From NCBI GenBank assembly GCA_030280995.1, contig JASXTE010000015.1, positions 27,212,501 through 27,276,500 of the forward strand: 64,000 nt of DNA, in the 5' to 3' direction. Shown piece by piece: positions 36,833 through 48,944 of the stretch. The notes below the pieces were generated by a model. That model saw only the letters and a program-made list of their open reading frames with translations, had not been told where the DNA came from and did not search any database. The first letter of the stretch is position 1. Each line of letters begins with the position of its first letter. The stretch is from Hemileia vastatrix (lineage: Eukaryota > Basidiomycota > Pucciniomycetes > Pucciniales > Zaghouaniaceae). A program made the translations under genes and the position numbers.

Positions 36833-36905
36833 ATTGCGAACTCCGTTGAGCTTGAGCCATCTTCCCACACTAATTTCCCTCACCTCTTAATTACTTATTC
36901 TTATA

Positions 36906-37857
36906 ATGAACTGCCCCACTCCCACACCTACGCCTCCACACCCTAAAGCAGATGGGGGAATAATCACACGACAGTTTTCACAGACTTGCACGGCTTGTGA
37001 AAGCATGGAATATTTCTGTGTCGAAAGTACGGCGACTCAAGGCCCTCGCCAGAAATGCGAGTTTTGCCGTTGGCGGCGAGTAGCGTGCAATGTGTTGGCG
37101 AAGAACGCAGAAATTGAAAAACGATTTACCAAAACTAAGTTTTGGGTAGTTCCGAAAACCAAGGAGGTGGTCAAAGACATTTGGGATGTCTCGATCAAAG
37201 ATGAACAATCGGTGGGGGAAAATGATAAGGAGTTAAACAACGAGATCTCAACCTGGGTAACCCAGGCCACGAGTTCGAAGCGAGGTGTTGAGGAAGAAGT
37301 CGACGAGTTGGTGGAGGAGGATGAAGATGAAGTCCCTGTTCCAGGGCGGGCACCCAAGAAACGACGGGTGGTCATTGAGGACGATGAGGAAGAAAGAGAG
37401 GTAGAGGTCGAAGTGACGCCAAGGTTATTTCTAGAGCCTGAACCCATCTTCGAGGTAAGTTTTTATTTGTTTATTTTAAGGATGAAGTTACTGATGAGTT
37501 TTTTTTTAGACATCGAACAACCTTGAAGAGCCGATTGCGGAGCCTGCGCTGGCTATACCAACTGAGGCACACCCTTCGGCCACGGAGGTAGTTGAAGAGC
37601 CCGAAGACACCCTGGACCAGGTGTGGTCGAAGAAACCTCGTCAAGGTCGACAAGTAAGGTTCGCGGAAGAACTATGTGGGGAGGTCGACGCTATTATCGA
37701 CGCTTCTTCCTTCGACGTGGCAGAGGAGCTCTTGGAGATGGGAGAGGTGGCTCCGGTAGGAGAGGAGGAGGTATTTGAGAAATGCAGGAAGGAGATAAGG
37801 GTAGTTTTGGAGAAAATGAAAAGATTGGTTGGAGAGAAGTTAAAAGAAAAGATTTGA
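36906..37857 (+). CDS. antisense gene of family D: Zn2Cys6-like cysteine cluster protein
   Basis: Two exons (36906-37454 and 37510-37857) with a 55-nt GT-AG intron join in frame to give 298 residues. The N-terminal part has CTACESMEYFC, a 12-residue spacer, then CEFCRWRRVAC, which is CX2CX6C-X12-CX2CX6C and so matches the fungal Zn2Cys6 binuclear cluster pattern used for DNA binding. The middle is strongly acidic, with a basic patch PKKRR that could be a nuclear signal; the C-terminus is a charged helix (CRKEIRVVLEKMKRL). It is transcribed against pol from the 3' end of the element. The frame is intact and rich in CpG although gag and pol carry stops. Role unknown; regulation of the element or host chromatin are possibilities. 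Confidence 0.75.
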
Positions 37858-38866
37858 AATGAAAAGGAGATGTAAAGAAGTAGAAAAAGAAAATTGTATT
37901 TTAGTTTTATTTTATTATGATTATTATTTTTTTTTTATTATAGGTGAATGTTATTAATTTTATAAGATTTGAGAGAGAGAGAAAAAGAAAAAAAGAAAAA
38001 AAGAAGTTTAAAATAAAATTTTTTTTAGAATTTGAAAGAAGAATTTTAAAGAAAGAAAAAGGTTGTTTAATTGAAGGAAGTTTTAGTGTTTTTTTTTTTT
38101 TTTTTAAAAAAAAGGAAAATTTTATGTAAGAAAAGAGAGAGAAAAAAGAAACGGTTTTGTGATTGTGATGAGTTTGTTAAATTGAGGATTTAATGAAAGA
38201 AAAATATATATATATATTTATTTATTTATTTATTTTTTTTTAAAAGAAATTTTAGTTGAAAGAGAGGAAGAAGAAAGAAAAGAAAAAAAACAGAATTTAG
38301 AATTTAAGAGAATTTGAAAAGAAGAATTTTTTGTTTCAAAGAATTATTATAGGGAGATTTAGAGGTTGAAGTTAAGTTCAAGGAAATGGTCGTGTCGTAC
38401 AAGATTTGATGATTTGAAGGAAAGAAAGTTTTTTAAAGAGAGAATAAATTTTTGGAAGAGAAATTTTTAAAGAGAATTTTAAATTTAAGAAAAGAATGTA
38501 TTTAAAGAATTGAAAAGAAAAGAAAGAAAATATTTAGAGAGATTTATGAGTTTTTTTTTTTTATTTTATTTTATTATTTATGTTTTATTCTATTTATTTT
38601 ATTTTATTTTATTTTATTTTATTTTATTTAGTTTTATTTTATTTTATTTTATTTAATTTAATTTTAATTTTGATTTTATTTTATTTTATTTTATTGTATT
38701 TAATTTTAATTTTGATTTTGATTTTAGTTGGTTTGGAGGAAATTTTATAGAAGGAGAAGAAAGGGAAAGAAGAGAGAAAAAAGAAAATATGGCTAAGAAA
38801 TTTAAGAGGTGTTTTAGATTTTAAAGAAAGAAAGAAAAAGAAAAGAAAATTTTAAATAAAGAAATT
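37858..38866. repeat. purine-rich and ATTTT-repeat tract in family D
   Basis: About 1 kb without genes between the antisense gene and the end of pol. Plus strand is dominated by A and G (AAGAGAGAAA types), with T-runs and an ATTTT pentanucleotide array at about 38590-38700. This could be the element's polypurine region or slippage-grown sequence. Confidence 0.65.
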
Positions 38867-41800
38867 TTAAGGTTTTGGTTTTAAAGGATATTTTGAATGA
38901 AAAGATTTTAGGAGTTCAGGAGCGTTAGAAACATTGATGGCTGGTTCCCAGGATGTTTTGTCTGAGTCATTGAGGAAGCCTTCCCATTCCACGAGGTATT
39001 GAAGTTTCCCCTTGCGTATTCTTGAATCAAGGATACGACTTACTTCCCACTCTAGATGATCTTCTACTTCGACCGGTTCCGGAGGGGGTTGGTTCTTGCC
39101 CGGGTATATTTCTCGAGCCAGTTCCAGGAGAGATACATGGAAAACAGGGTGAATCGCCTGCCATTTAGGAGGTAACTTGAGTTGAAATGCAGTTTTAGAG
39201 ACTTCAGAGTCGATTTCGAATGGTCCCAAGCGCTTTTCAGCCAGTTTCTTTGATGGTCTTGTTGTTCTAATGTTTCGTGCGTCGAGCCATACTTTGTCAC
39301 CTGGTTTAAAGGAAGGAGCAGATTGTCGATGTTTGTCGGCCTGTTCCTTGTATCTTCAAATCGCTGATTCCAAATTTGTTTTAAGTTCTTCTTGGAGTCG
39401 TGATATAGTTCAAAGATAATGTTCCGCAGGATGATTAGTTCCTACATGGATTGAGTTGAATCAAGGATGTCGTCCATAAATGGTTTCGAAGGGAGATTGT
39501 CGTGTCGAAGAATGAGTCGAGTTATTATAAGCAAATTCGGCGAATGGTAACCATGTGGTCCAATCGTCTTGTTGGTAACTGACATACATTCGAAGATATT
39601 GTTCGAGGATTTGGTTAACTCTTTCTGTTTGACCATCGGTTTCAGGGTGATAGGCCGTGGAGAGATTCCTCGTGATATTGAGTTGTCGACACAGTTGGGT
39701 CCAGAATGTGGATACAAACAATGAGCCTTTATCTGAAATAATATCATTTGGTAAGCCGTGTTTAGAAAATACATATTCTAGAAACAATTTTGACAAATCT
39801 TCTGCTGTAGCAGTAGTAGTGGTTTTAATAAAAATAGACATTTTTGAGAATCTATCTACTATTACTAATATAGCATCAAAATCATTAGAAATAGGAAGTT
39901 GAGAAATGAAATCCATCGATAAAGATTCCCAAGGTTTAGAGGGAATAGGAAGTGGTTGAAGCAACCCATGCTTCCGGTGACGGGGAGCCTTATTCCTATT
40001 ACATTCGTAACAAGCTTTTATATAGGCCTTGATTTCCCTGGTCATACCTGGCCAGAAGAAATCCCTCGCTATTAACTGGTAGGTTTTATCAACCCCAAAA
40101 TGACCAGCTAATGGAGAATCATGTTGACTGTTGAAAATCCATAATTTTATCTCATTGTTGTCAGGTATGACTACTCTACCTTCGAAGACTAATAGACCTG
40201 ATTCAATACTAAATCTTTTGGCCCCTTGCTTCGAGAGTATTTTGTCTTTTAACCCTAAACAATAATCGTCCTTCGACTGAGCTTCAAGGATGTTGGATAG
40301 TGGATTTCGAAAAGATTGAATTGTCATCGAATTAAGTTGATGAGTTGTTAACATTGATTCGTTGAAGATTGATTGCACATTTTCTGGGTTCTTGTCAGCA
40401 AATGCGTCCCCCCGCTGTGGGTAAACGTCGTCCCGACGTGACAAGATATCTGGGACAATGCAGTTTTTTCCTGGGCGATAGGAAATAGAGAAAGAAAATT
40501 CAGACAAAAATTCAGCCCACCTGGCTTGACGCCTGGTTAACACTTTAGAAGACATGAAGTATTTCAAAGCATTATGATCTGTTAAAATTTGAAAAGGACT
40601 ATCTAGGCTGAAAAGAAAAGAACACCATTTTTTAAGACAATGGATAATAGCTAAAAGCTCTTTGTCATGAATTTCATAATTTAATTCTGCGGCTATGAGT
40701 TTGCGTGACTCAAAAGCTACAGGATGAAACAAAGTTGTTTCAGGATTTAATTGGGAGATGACCCCTGCAATAGCATAATTGCTCGCATCTGTCTCAACTA
40801 TTGTCGAGGCAGAAGGATCAAAATGTCGAAGAATTGGGGCTGTGGTGAACGCTGTTTTTAGTGCTTCGAATTCCTTTTGTTCTGTAGAAGTAAAAACAAA
40901 AGGAATATCTTTTCTAAAAAGAGAAGTAAGATTGGAAATAGTTTTAGAGTAATCTTTAATAAATCTTCTATAGAAGTTTGCAAAACCCAAAAATCCTTGG
41001 AGTGATTTAATGTTTTTAGGCTCAGGCCATTCCAGGATCTTCTGGACTTTTTTATCATCCATGACTAAACCGTCAGTGGACAACGTAAAACCCAAAAAAT
41101 CAATTGATTTGAGGTGGAATTTGCATTTATTATGCTTGGCGTAGAGACCATGATCTCGAAGACAATTTAGGACCTGTCGAACATGATGAATATGTTCATC
41201 CAGTGTTTTCGAGAATATTAAAATATCATCTAAATAGACGACTACAAATTGTTCAACAACATCTTGAAAGATATCATTAACAAAAGTTTGAAAAGTTGAA
41301 GGTGCATTACATAATCCAAAAGGCATAACTAAATATTCAAAACTACCAAATCTAGTGCGCATTGCAGTCAGTGGTTCATGACCTTCCGCAATGCGAATAA
41401 GATTGTAAGCGCCTCTAAGATCAATTTTAGAAAAGAAATTAGCACCATTGAAAAGGGTAAGAAGTAATGACATAGGAGGAACAGGATATGCATTCTTCTT
41501 AGTGACTGTGTTGAGCTTTCTATAGTCAACACACAACCTAAGACTACCATCTTTCTTTTTTACAAAGAGGACAGGGGAGCCGGTTGGAGATTTACTGGCT
41601 CTGATGAAACCTTTTGCTACATTCTCTGCAATGTAGTCTTGAAGAACTTGAGATTCGTCCTTTGATAAAGAATAGACAGGACCTGCCGGAGGTACTGGGC
41701 CTATTAACTCTATTTTATGGTCGTAGGGTTGATGAGGTGGTAACTTATCGGCCTTGCGGATTGAGAAAACATCGAGGAAATCGTGGTAGATTTCCGGTAG

Positions 41801-42499
41801 AGTTGATTTGATGGCTTCAACGTTTATTTGGTCGTCCTCTTCATCTTCGAAATAATCTGTCGAGGGGATACCTGTATTGAGAGAGCAGAATTTGATTACT
41901 TCGAGGCAATTTAAATCCTCTTCGAGTGAAGTCATCGAGCTAGAAGGGTTAGCCAATTGCTCATTTAAAGAAGGATCAGATGCTTGCAAGTCATCTGGCA
42001 GAGACTTGTCCTCTAGCAGGACGTTGTCAGGCGGGTTGTTTAACTCCCTATTGACCTGCATTGAAGAATCAGAAATATACTTAGAGCTTGGGGTGATCAA
42101 TCCCCTAGTCCAATCAATTTCGGGATTCCAATGCGTTAAAAAGTCATGGCCAAGAATGGTATCATCCATCCTTGGGTCGTCCAAGACTGATAATTCCCAC
42201 TCGAAGGGGGGGAAGTTCGGAAAGTTGAAAACCCATAAAACTTTCTTACTTACCCAATATTTGGGTTCCTCTGATTCGACCAAATAGATGGCAGTTCGAT
42301 CGATATCTGTAAATGTTAGTTGAAGCTTCTCAGCAAAAGATAAACTAACAAAAGAAATTGAAGCTCCAGAGTCTATAAGACAACTGAAGGGGATATCCTC
42401 CTTAAAAAGAATGAATCTCAAGCGGTTTAAGGCAACTCCAGTCCTTAAGACATGGAGGTTCTGTGCACTGGGAGAGATAAGATAGTTTGCTTTGCACAC
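38867..42499 (-). pseudogene. family D pol: protease, RT, RNase H, integrase, chromodomain
   Basis: A single frame from 42499 (open further upstream to about 42530) to 38867, interrupted only by three TGA codons at 39461-39463, 39410-39412 and 39356-39358. Domains in order: retropepsin LIDSGASISFVS; RT with catalytic VVYLDDILIFS; RNase H (VETDASNYAI, HDKELLAIIHCLKKW, LTDHNALKYF); integrase zinc region (HFGVDKTYQL...CYECNRNK); DDE core in SMDFISQLP, IISDKGSLF and DGQTERVNQ; and a chromodomain (WEVSRILDSR...YLVEWEGF...SWEP) at about 39090-38930. All three stops fit TCGA to TTGA. Catalytic residues are otherwise kept, so the copy was functional recently. It lies one frame behind gag; see the slippery site. 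Confidence 0.93.
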
Positions 42500-42510
42500 A
42501 AGTAAACTAT

Positions 42511-42523
42511 CTACTAGTTTTTT
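42511..42523 (-). promoter_or_regulatory. candidate -1 ribosomal frameshift site between gag and pol
   Basis: On the minus strand the heptamer A-AAA-AAC (42523-42517) is in the gag frame and is followed at once by two stops TAG TAG (42516-42511). A -1 slip leads directly into the open pol frame. A-AAA-AAC is a classic slippery sequence. In this copy a TGA at 42546-42544 stops gag just before it. Confidence 0.65.
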
Positions 42524-42543
42524 GACTTCGAACTAGTACCTTC

Positions 42544-43719
42544 TCATTCCTTCAACTTTACACAGTCTTCCAACTTGTGCTTACCCCCACAATACATACA
42601 TAACCCATTATCTGCTCGTCTCTTCCTCTCAGCTTCTTTAAGTTCCCCTTTAGGATCCAGTACTTTGCTGATATCGCCTGGGGTCGAGCCTTTTGGTCGA
42701 GGTTTATCCTTTCCCTTATTGGGTTTGGATTGAGTCGAGGAGGATTGATTTGGTCGTGGGTGTGAGGAAGGTCCCGATTTAAAATTTAGGCCTTGAGATT
42801 TGTTGGCATATTGACAATGTTTAAGTCGTCCTTGATAAACGCCGTCGAGTTCGAGGGTTCGATCCATTAAGTCCGTTAAAGTAGTCATCTTCTGACCGTG
42901 AAGATTTAATTGATCTAGAATCCTCAAAGGAAGTCCTTTCTTGAAATGATACTTAAGAGCAGCATCATTCCAACCTACTCGAGTTTGAAGTGCTCTGAAG
43001 TTCGAGATATATTCAGAAGCTTTACCATTATCACTCATGCGAAGAAAATCAAGTTCAATTTCCGCGTTGTCCGTTTCATTAGGGTCCCCAAACAACGTAA
43101 AAAGTTGGTCCTCGAACTTTTCCCAATTATTGATAAGTAAGTGGGTTTCTGTCAAAGAAAGCATGAGTAGATAAGGTTCAAACCATCTTGCTGCTTTCCC
43201 GGCTAGGAATGAAGAAGGGTAAACAACCTTTGATCGGTTGCTGTTAAAGGTTCAAGGGTCATTATGGAACAGTAGCTTGCAGGTTTGCAAGAAGGGTCAT
43301 AATCTTTCGGGGTGATCTCCGTCGAATTTGTCAGGAGATTTCATAGAAGGAGTTTTGAACTTAGATCCCTCTGAAGACGTTGGATTTGAGAGGGTTTTCA
43401 TGAAAAGTCTCATGAAATCTTCCAGGGAGTTAGATGGTCCCGGTTCTGAGGATTGGCCAGAAGGGTGATTGGCAGGGGCGGATGGTGCCTTGTGCATTGT
43501 ATCCTCTCCTTCTTCTTCATCACTAGAATCCTCAAAATCTTGTGGAATGTCTTCTACAGATTGAACTGAATGTTGCCGTTCTCTAAGATCGAGTGGTTCC
43601 AAAGAGTGAGTGCGAGAAACAGACCTTGTGGCTGTTGGCCTGCCTCTAGCGTGAGCTCTAGTAGTAGCGCCCATAGGAGGAGTGCGTTGAACAGGTACCA
43701 TTTGAAATTTTAGAAACAC
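42544..43719 (-). pseudogene. family D gag with zinc knuckle
   Basis: Frame from 43719 to 42544 with two internal TGA codons (43297-43299 and 43252-43254). The N-terminal 130 residues are acidic and Ser/Pro-rich. The middle matches Gypsy retrotransposon gag (AGKAARWFEP, the helix NWEKFEDQLFTLFGDP, then ALQTRVGWNDAALKYHFKKGL), and the C-terminus has a zinc knuckle CMYCGGKHKLEDC. The final TGA at 42544 fits a CGA codon, with about ten more codons before the slippery site. Gag would coat the RNA. Start at 43719 gives a short leader; the second Met (43701) is an alternative. Confidence 0.88.
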
Positions 43720-43772
43720 CTAAAAGGACGTAGTAGTGCAAAGAATGAGAACTACGGAGAATTAAATTATAC

Positions 43773-44546
43773 TGTCACCAGACGACCTACGCACAAGGTT
43801 GAGGATGTTCCTGTAAGTGAGAGGAGGGATTTTAGAAACTTCTTTGAAGCACAGAGGAATGATTCGAGGAAATGATTCGAAGGTCACTCAAAGTAATAGC
43901 TATAGGTTCGAGGTTCGTTCAAGAAGAATTATAAACTAGTTTCAAGGTAATAGTAATTCTTAAAATCTCACGAAGGGTTGGAAACTCAATAATCAAAGAT
44001 TTAGGATTTAGAAACGAATATTGAGAAATTAAAAGAAAGATACAATAACAATGATTTAACTTTTAAGGATTTACCACTATTAATGTAAATACGAAATTAT
44101 AATTTAATTCTAAGGAATATCGAACCAAATACCCAACTCCTTTTATATCCTTTGTTCCTCCTCGCATTGACCTCCCTTCCATCGCACCATTCCCATTCCA
44201 TTGACCATTACTAACAAACACTTAGACCCTCTTCACTAAATATCCGTCCATGCTCAATTTACCCCTTTTTAATTAATTAACAAAACTTTTAATGAAAAAC
44301 TACTACTGTACTATTTCATTGAACCTAGCGCTGTGCATCTCTTACTGAAAAGGACTAAGGTACCCCATCGGGAGATTGACTAATTTAGATTTAGTGTTTA
44401 GGCTAGCGCAGTTAAATAGTAAGTACACAAAGGAAAATCGCAGTTGCTATGGAGAATTGCTTTCTGCGCTTCGAGTATAGATTTAGGACTTGATATTATT
44501 GATTTAATGAGTTGATTTCGCCTCGAGTGTCACCTGGCGCGTGACA
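43773..44546 (-). repeat. family D 5' LTR
   Basis: 774-bp partner of 36041-36814, followed by GGAGG (44547-44551), the second copy of the target duplication. Confidence 0.95.
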
Positions 44547-44564
44547 GGAGGTGGCCAAAGCAGT

Positions 44565-44992
44565 GTGCAATGCGCGTTGCTGCTGCAAGTAACGCGCGTT
44601 GCACAATTGCTACCATATCTCATGCAGCTGATATCAAGTCAGCTGCATGAGATATGCGCATTACTTGCAGCAGCAATGCATGTTGCATGTGCTGCATGCA
44701 GTGCATTGCACAGCCAGTTTTTTTCTGGCTGTGAAATGCACACAGAGAAACCAAAGTCCCTGCAAGGGACTTTGGTTTCTAAAATGGAAGCGACTTTCCC
44801 TACCAGGTGCAATCTGGTGGGAAAGTGAGAGAAACGTTAGACGGAAGTTGTTTGAAAGCAACTTCGGTCTTAAAAACATTAAAAATCATTAAAAAAAATG
44901 AGAAATCTAGAAAAAAAAATTAAAATGTGAGTATAAGAAAAAAAATAAGTGCTAGTGATACCAAAAATCCAAGCCAATTTTATTTGGCTTGG
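44565..44992. repeat. hairpin array, right part
   Basis: Continuation of the array after the family D insertion. Clear inverted repeats: 44565-44604 (GTGCAA-GCGCGTT stem), 44615-44655 (17-bp perfect stem), 44711-44731 (CAGCCAG), 44746-44780 (15-bp perfect stem AGAAACCAAAGTCCC), 44793-44826, about 44840-44869, and 44969-44992 (CCAAGCCAA). Stem motifs CAGCCAG and CCAAGCC recur in both halves. Confidence 0.85.
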
Positions 44993-47147
44993 TTATTTAA
45001 TAATTATTTTTTAATACATTAAATTTAAAATTCAAACACCATAAAATATATGAATTTTTTTATATGAATATTATAAATTTAATCTACCTCTTTCTCATAA
45101 TTATATTTATAATTTTGTTTTTTTAATTTTTGACATTTAAGTTTATTTTTTGGAAGTACAAAATTAAATTTTAAACTAAATTTTTTAGTAAGGTAAAATA
45201 AATTATAAATTTGACATTTTGTAATTGAATAATGAAAAAAAAATTAAATTTATTTAAAAAATATTTTTGTTAGAAGAATACCAATATTTTAAGGGTAGAA
45301 ATATGGTGCAAATTGTAAGTAAAAAAAATTATATTTTTTTTTGTGAGGGGTTATTTCTATTTTTAAAAATATTTTTCAAAAACATTCATTAAATACTGAA
45401 TTAAATTACTTTGCAACTCAAATTTTTTGTAAAATAATTAAAAATGAAATAATAATATTGTTATATTTGATATAAAATTTGAATTGGTAATATTAATGTC
45501 TCTTTAAGTAAATTTGAAAATTGTTTAAAAAGACCATGTTGATAAGTACTTCATTTTTGATATACAATGGTTATATATATATCTTATATATATTTCTTGA
45601 GTGTTATTTTTATATAAATTCAATAAAATTTGTAATATAAAATGCCATTTAATCATTAATTATTGTTCAACTTAGTTATAACAACTTCATATTTAATACC
45701 AGCCACTAGTATTTACTTTTTAATTTAAAACTCCAATATAATATGAGAGTATCCTTATTTTGTCTGTATGTAATGAACAACAATAACAGACCATAAATGA
45801 GTGGGTAATTAATTACAATAAATAGTTGAAGAATAACCTATAAGAAATGATAAGTTTATCAAAAAGAGTACATTAAAAAAATATACTTTTGAATTTTTTT
45901 TGATATAATTTGGGTAGTTAAATGAAAATTTAAATTATCAGACATCAAAATGGATAAAATCTAAAAGTGGTGTTTATATAATAAGTCTCATATAAAAAAA
46001 AGGATAAAAAATCTACTATGTAACTAAATTATTAAATATTAAGGTATTATTAAAATTATTGAAAAACTTATTTTACAGTTATAATGAAATCTAAATGTGA
46101 AAATAATGGTGGGATAATAGTAAGACTATGTGGAAACACTTTAATTTATACATACTTTCAACTATGTTCAGATAAAAAAATTGTTAAAATTGTATAATAA
46201 CATCTAGTTAATAGTGATGCAATTTTATTTAGATCAAGAATAAATTTTTCTGAGGAAAAACTAATTAAATTGAGATATGGCCATCTCCTTTCAAGAGATA
46301 GAATAATAATAAAAATTTAAAAAATTATAATAAGTATTCTTAATCACCATTTTTGCAAAGTCTCTAGTAAAATTCATTATAATATATCATTCATTTATTA
46401 CATTATATGGAGTTTCATCTTGAAGTAGTGATGTGCAGCTTTGAACTTATGTTATGAAAAATAAAAAAGTTAAAAAATATATAGTTATACTAATGAAAAA
46501 GCCAAAAATAAAAATACTATTATAAATTAAAAAAATAAAACTACATAAATTTTATTCTGCTCTAATGATGGAAGGGTACTATGTATGGATTTCCACATGT
46601 TAAATCCAAAACTGCTTTAAGGCTAGTTTACAGGTAGAGCTATTAAGTTTCCTTAAATTCTAAAAATAACTTATGCATTTTACTAATTATTTTTTTCTTG
46701 TTTTCTTTCCAAAGTTGTTAGAGTTGCTTAATTAATACTGTTATCTTGATTGTAAGATATATAATTTTTTTTGAATACATGATTTATTGTTTCAAAAATT
46801 ATATTATAAATTTAAATCATTTATTTCATTTTCTAAAGCTTCATTATCAAAGACACAACTCCATTTTCTATTACTTAACAAATATATAAAATGTGATAGT
46901 AAAATTTGAGGAATTTTCTTTTTGAGAGGGTCAAACTATATTGTGAAGATTTTTATCTAGAAATTCTTGTACTCTAAAACCAAATAATTTTCTCCCTTAA
47001 GTAAGCCATTTCAAAAATATGAGAATATAAACAAGAATATTAACTTATCTTATTTTTATTTTCTTTACTGAAAGTTTTAGTTCAATCCCTTTTTTTATAT
47101 GACATTAGTATAAAAACATGGTTAAATGCTACTATATAATTAACTTT

Positions 47148-47198
<51 letters not shown>

Positions 47199-48907
47199 TT
47201 AGAAGGTCATCCTTTTTTATTTACTTGAATAAATGGCTCAATTATAATACCCAACGCTTATTAATGTTTCCCAAACTCAATAACAAATTTCTCATATGAA
47301 ATATTAGCTTCTAATATAAGAAGTTTATCTATAGATGATATTCAACATGTGATTTTACTTTTTAGATTCAGCTAAAATTAAACAAAAGGAGAAATCATGC
47401 ATATGTGTATAAATGGTAACCATATGTTACTTAGAGGATTGTGAAATTCACTCATCAGAATGGTTTAAGTATTAAAATAAATTGAGGTCATTATTTTCTA
47501 GTATTTGAAACTAATTAGGAAATTATTCTAAAAATATATTTTAATGTGTATCATGTTTAAAAAGTTGGAAATATGATTTTTGAAAATTGTGAGTTTCTTA
47601 TGAGATACCAAGCTTTAGTTTACATTGTTTCAAGTAGAATAGAATTTTAGTATTAGAAATTGAAAGCAATGTACCATTATCAGATTTTAACTGTGTTCTA
47701 CTTATAGAATGATTACATAACATTAAACATTATTTAAAACAAAAAGGTTTAAAAGATATTTAGAATTTTACCAAATTTCACCATTTATTAATCTTTGATT
47801 TGAAAACAAACTATGATGTACACTCACTAGAAATAAGCAATCCCAATTTTAACATAATTTATCAATCTAAAAATAATGAGTCAATTAACATGAAAATATA
47901 TATTATTTCAAAACCAAATCTCTAGATTTAAAATATGATGCTTTAATGAAAAATTATTACAAAACTTTAATGCAATGAAGTCTCTTAAAAAATTCAAAAA
48001 TAGAATATCAAAAAAAGTAATTTCTGCAAAAAAAACTACTAACTATTGTAGATAAAGCATAAAAATAAGTCATATTTTTTAAAAAAATGATCTAACAATA
48101 TTTATTTTTGTTAAAAAAATCAAAACATTGTTAAGTTTGCTTGTTATAATAATGTTAAAATCCACTAAACATTATCTAAAGGTGGTAAAATATGTTAAAA
48201 ATATGTTGAATTTTGTGAGATAAAAATCAACAATTTTGTATCATTTCCTGTTGTGCTATGACTTTATTCCACCCTTTTTATCTGATTCTTCCAGTATTAC
48301 TTTGCTATGATCACTAGTTTTCAAGTTAAAATTTACAAATGTTCATTATACTTGATAATATGAAAAATAACTCAAACTTTTATAACTACAAAATAAGATT
48401 TTGTAACTCCTTCTTTCAATCAATATTTGAAGAAATTTTTAGTTTATTTGAGTAATGATTTTAAGAATAACAAAAAATTTGAAATTCACAAGGAATTATT
48501 TCCAGAGACTATAATTATTTACTTGTGTAATGCATGAGCTACTTATCAATGATGTAAAACATCAGAAAAGTAAGTTATAGTTATAAATCTACAGATTATA
48601 CTGTTTCTGGTATATATATCTTCAATAAATCTTTTAAACTTATCTTAGCCTACATACCACACAATAGAAAATCATTATATTAAAAAAGGAAAAAAATCTA
48701 TGTTAATATCATAAAGAATGATAACCATGGATTAATGTTCCATAAAAATGGTTAATAAAATTTTAAGAGAACCTAAATCAGTATTCTTTCATCAAAATAT
48801 ATCCTTTTTGTCTTTGTAATTTATTCCAAACAAATTTTTTGAAAGTTGAATCTATATATCTAATGCCAAAACCACTATTAAGTTCCCTCTTAGACTTTTT
48901 AAGAAAT

Positions 48908-48944
<37 letters not shown>

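Larger units (their letters stand above)
36041..44546 (-). mobile_element. Ty3/Gypsy family D chromodomain element, nearly full length
   Basis: Complete 8.5-kb element on the minus strand with two 774-bp LTRs (36041-36814, 43773-44546; TGT...GTGACA) and a perfect 5-bp target duplication GGAGG. Gag (43719-42544), pol (42499-38867) and an antisense gene (36906-37857) fill the interior. The coding frames are broken only by TGA codons that fit CGA to TGA. It is the youngest insertion in the nest by its position and by LTR similarity, and it splits the hairpin array. Confidence 0.95.

Noticed and set aside
37037..37447. Ser-rich minus-strand frame
   Set aside because: Shadow of the antisense gene 36906-37857, whose acidic codons read as serine on the other strand.
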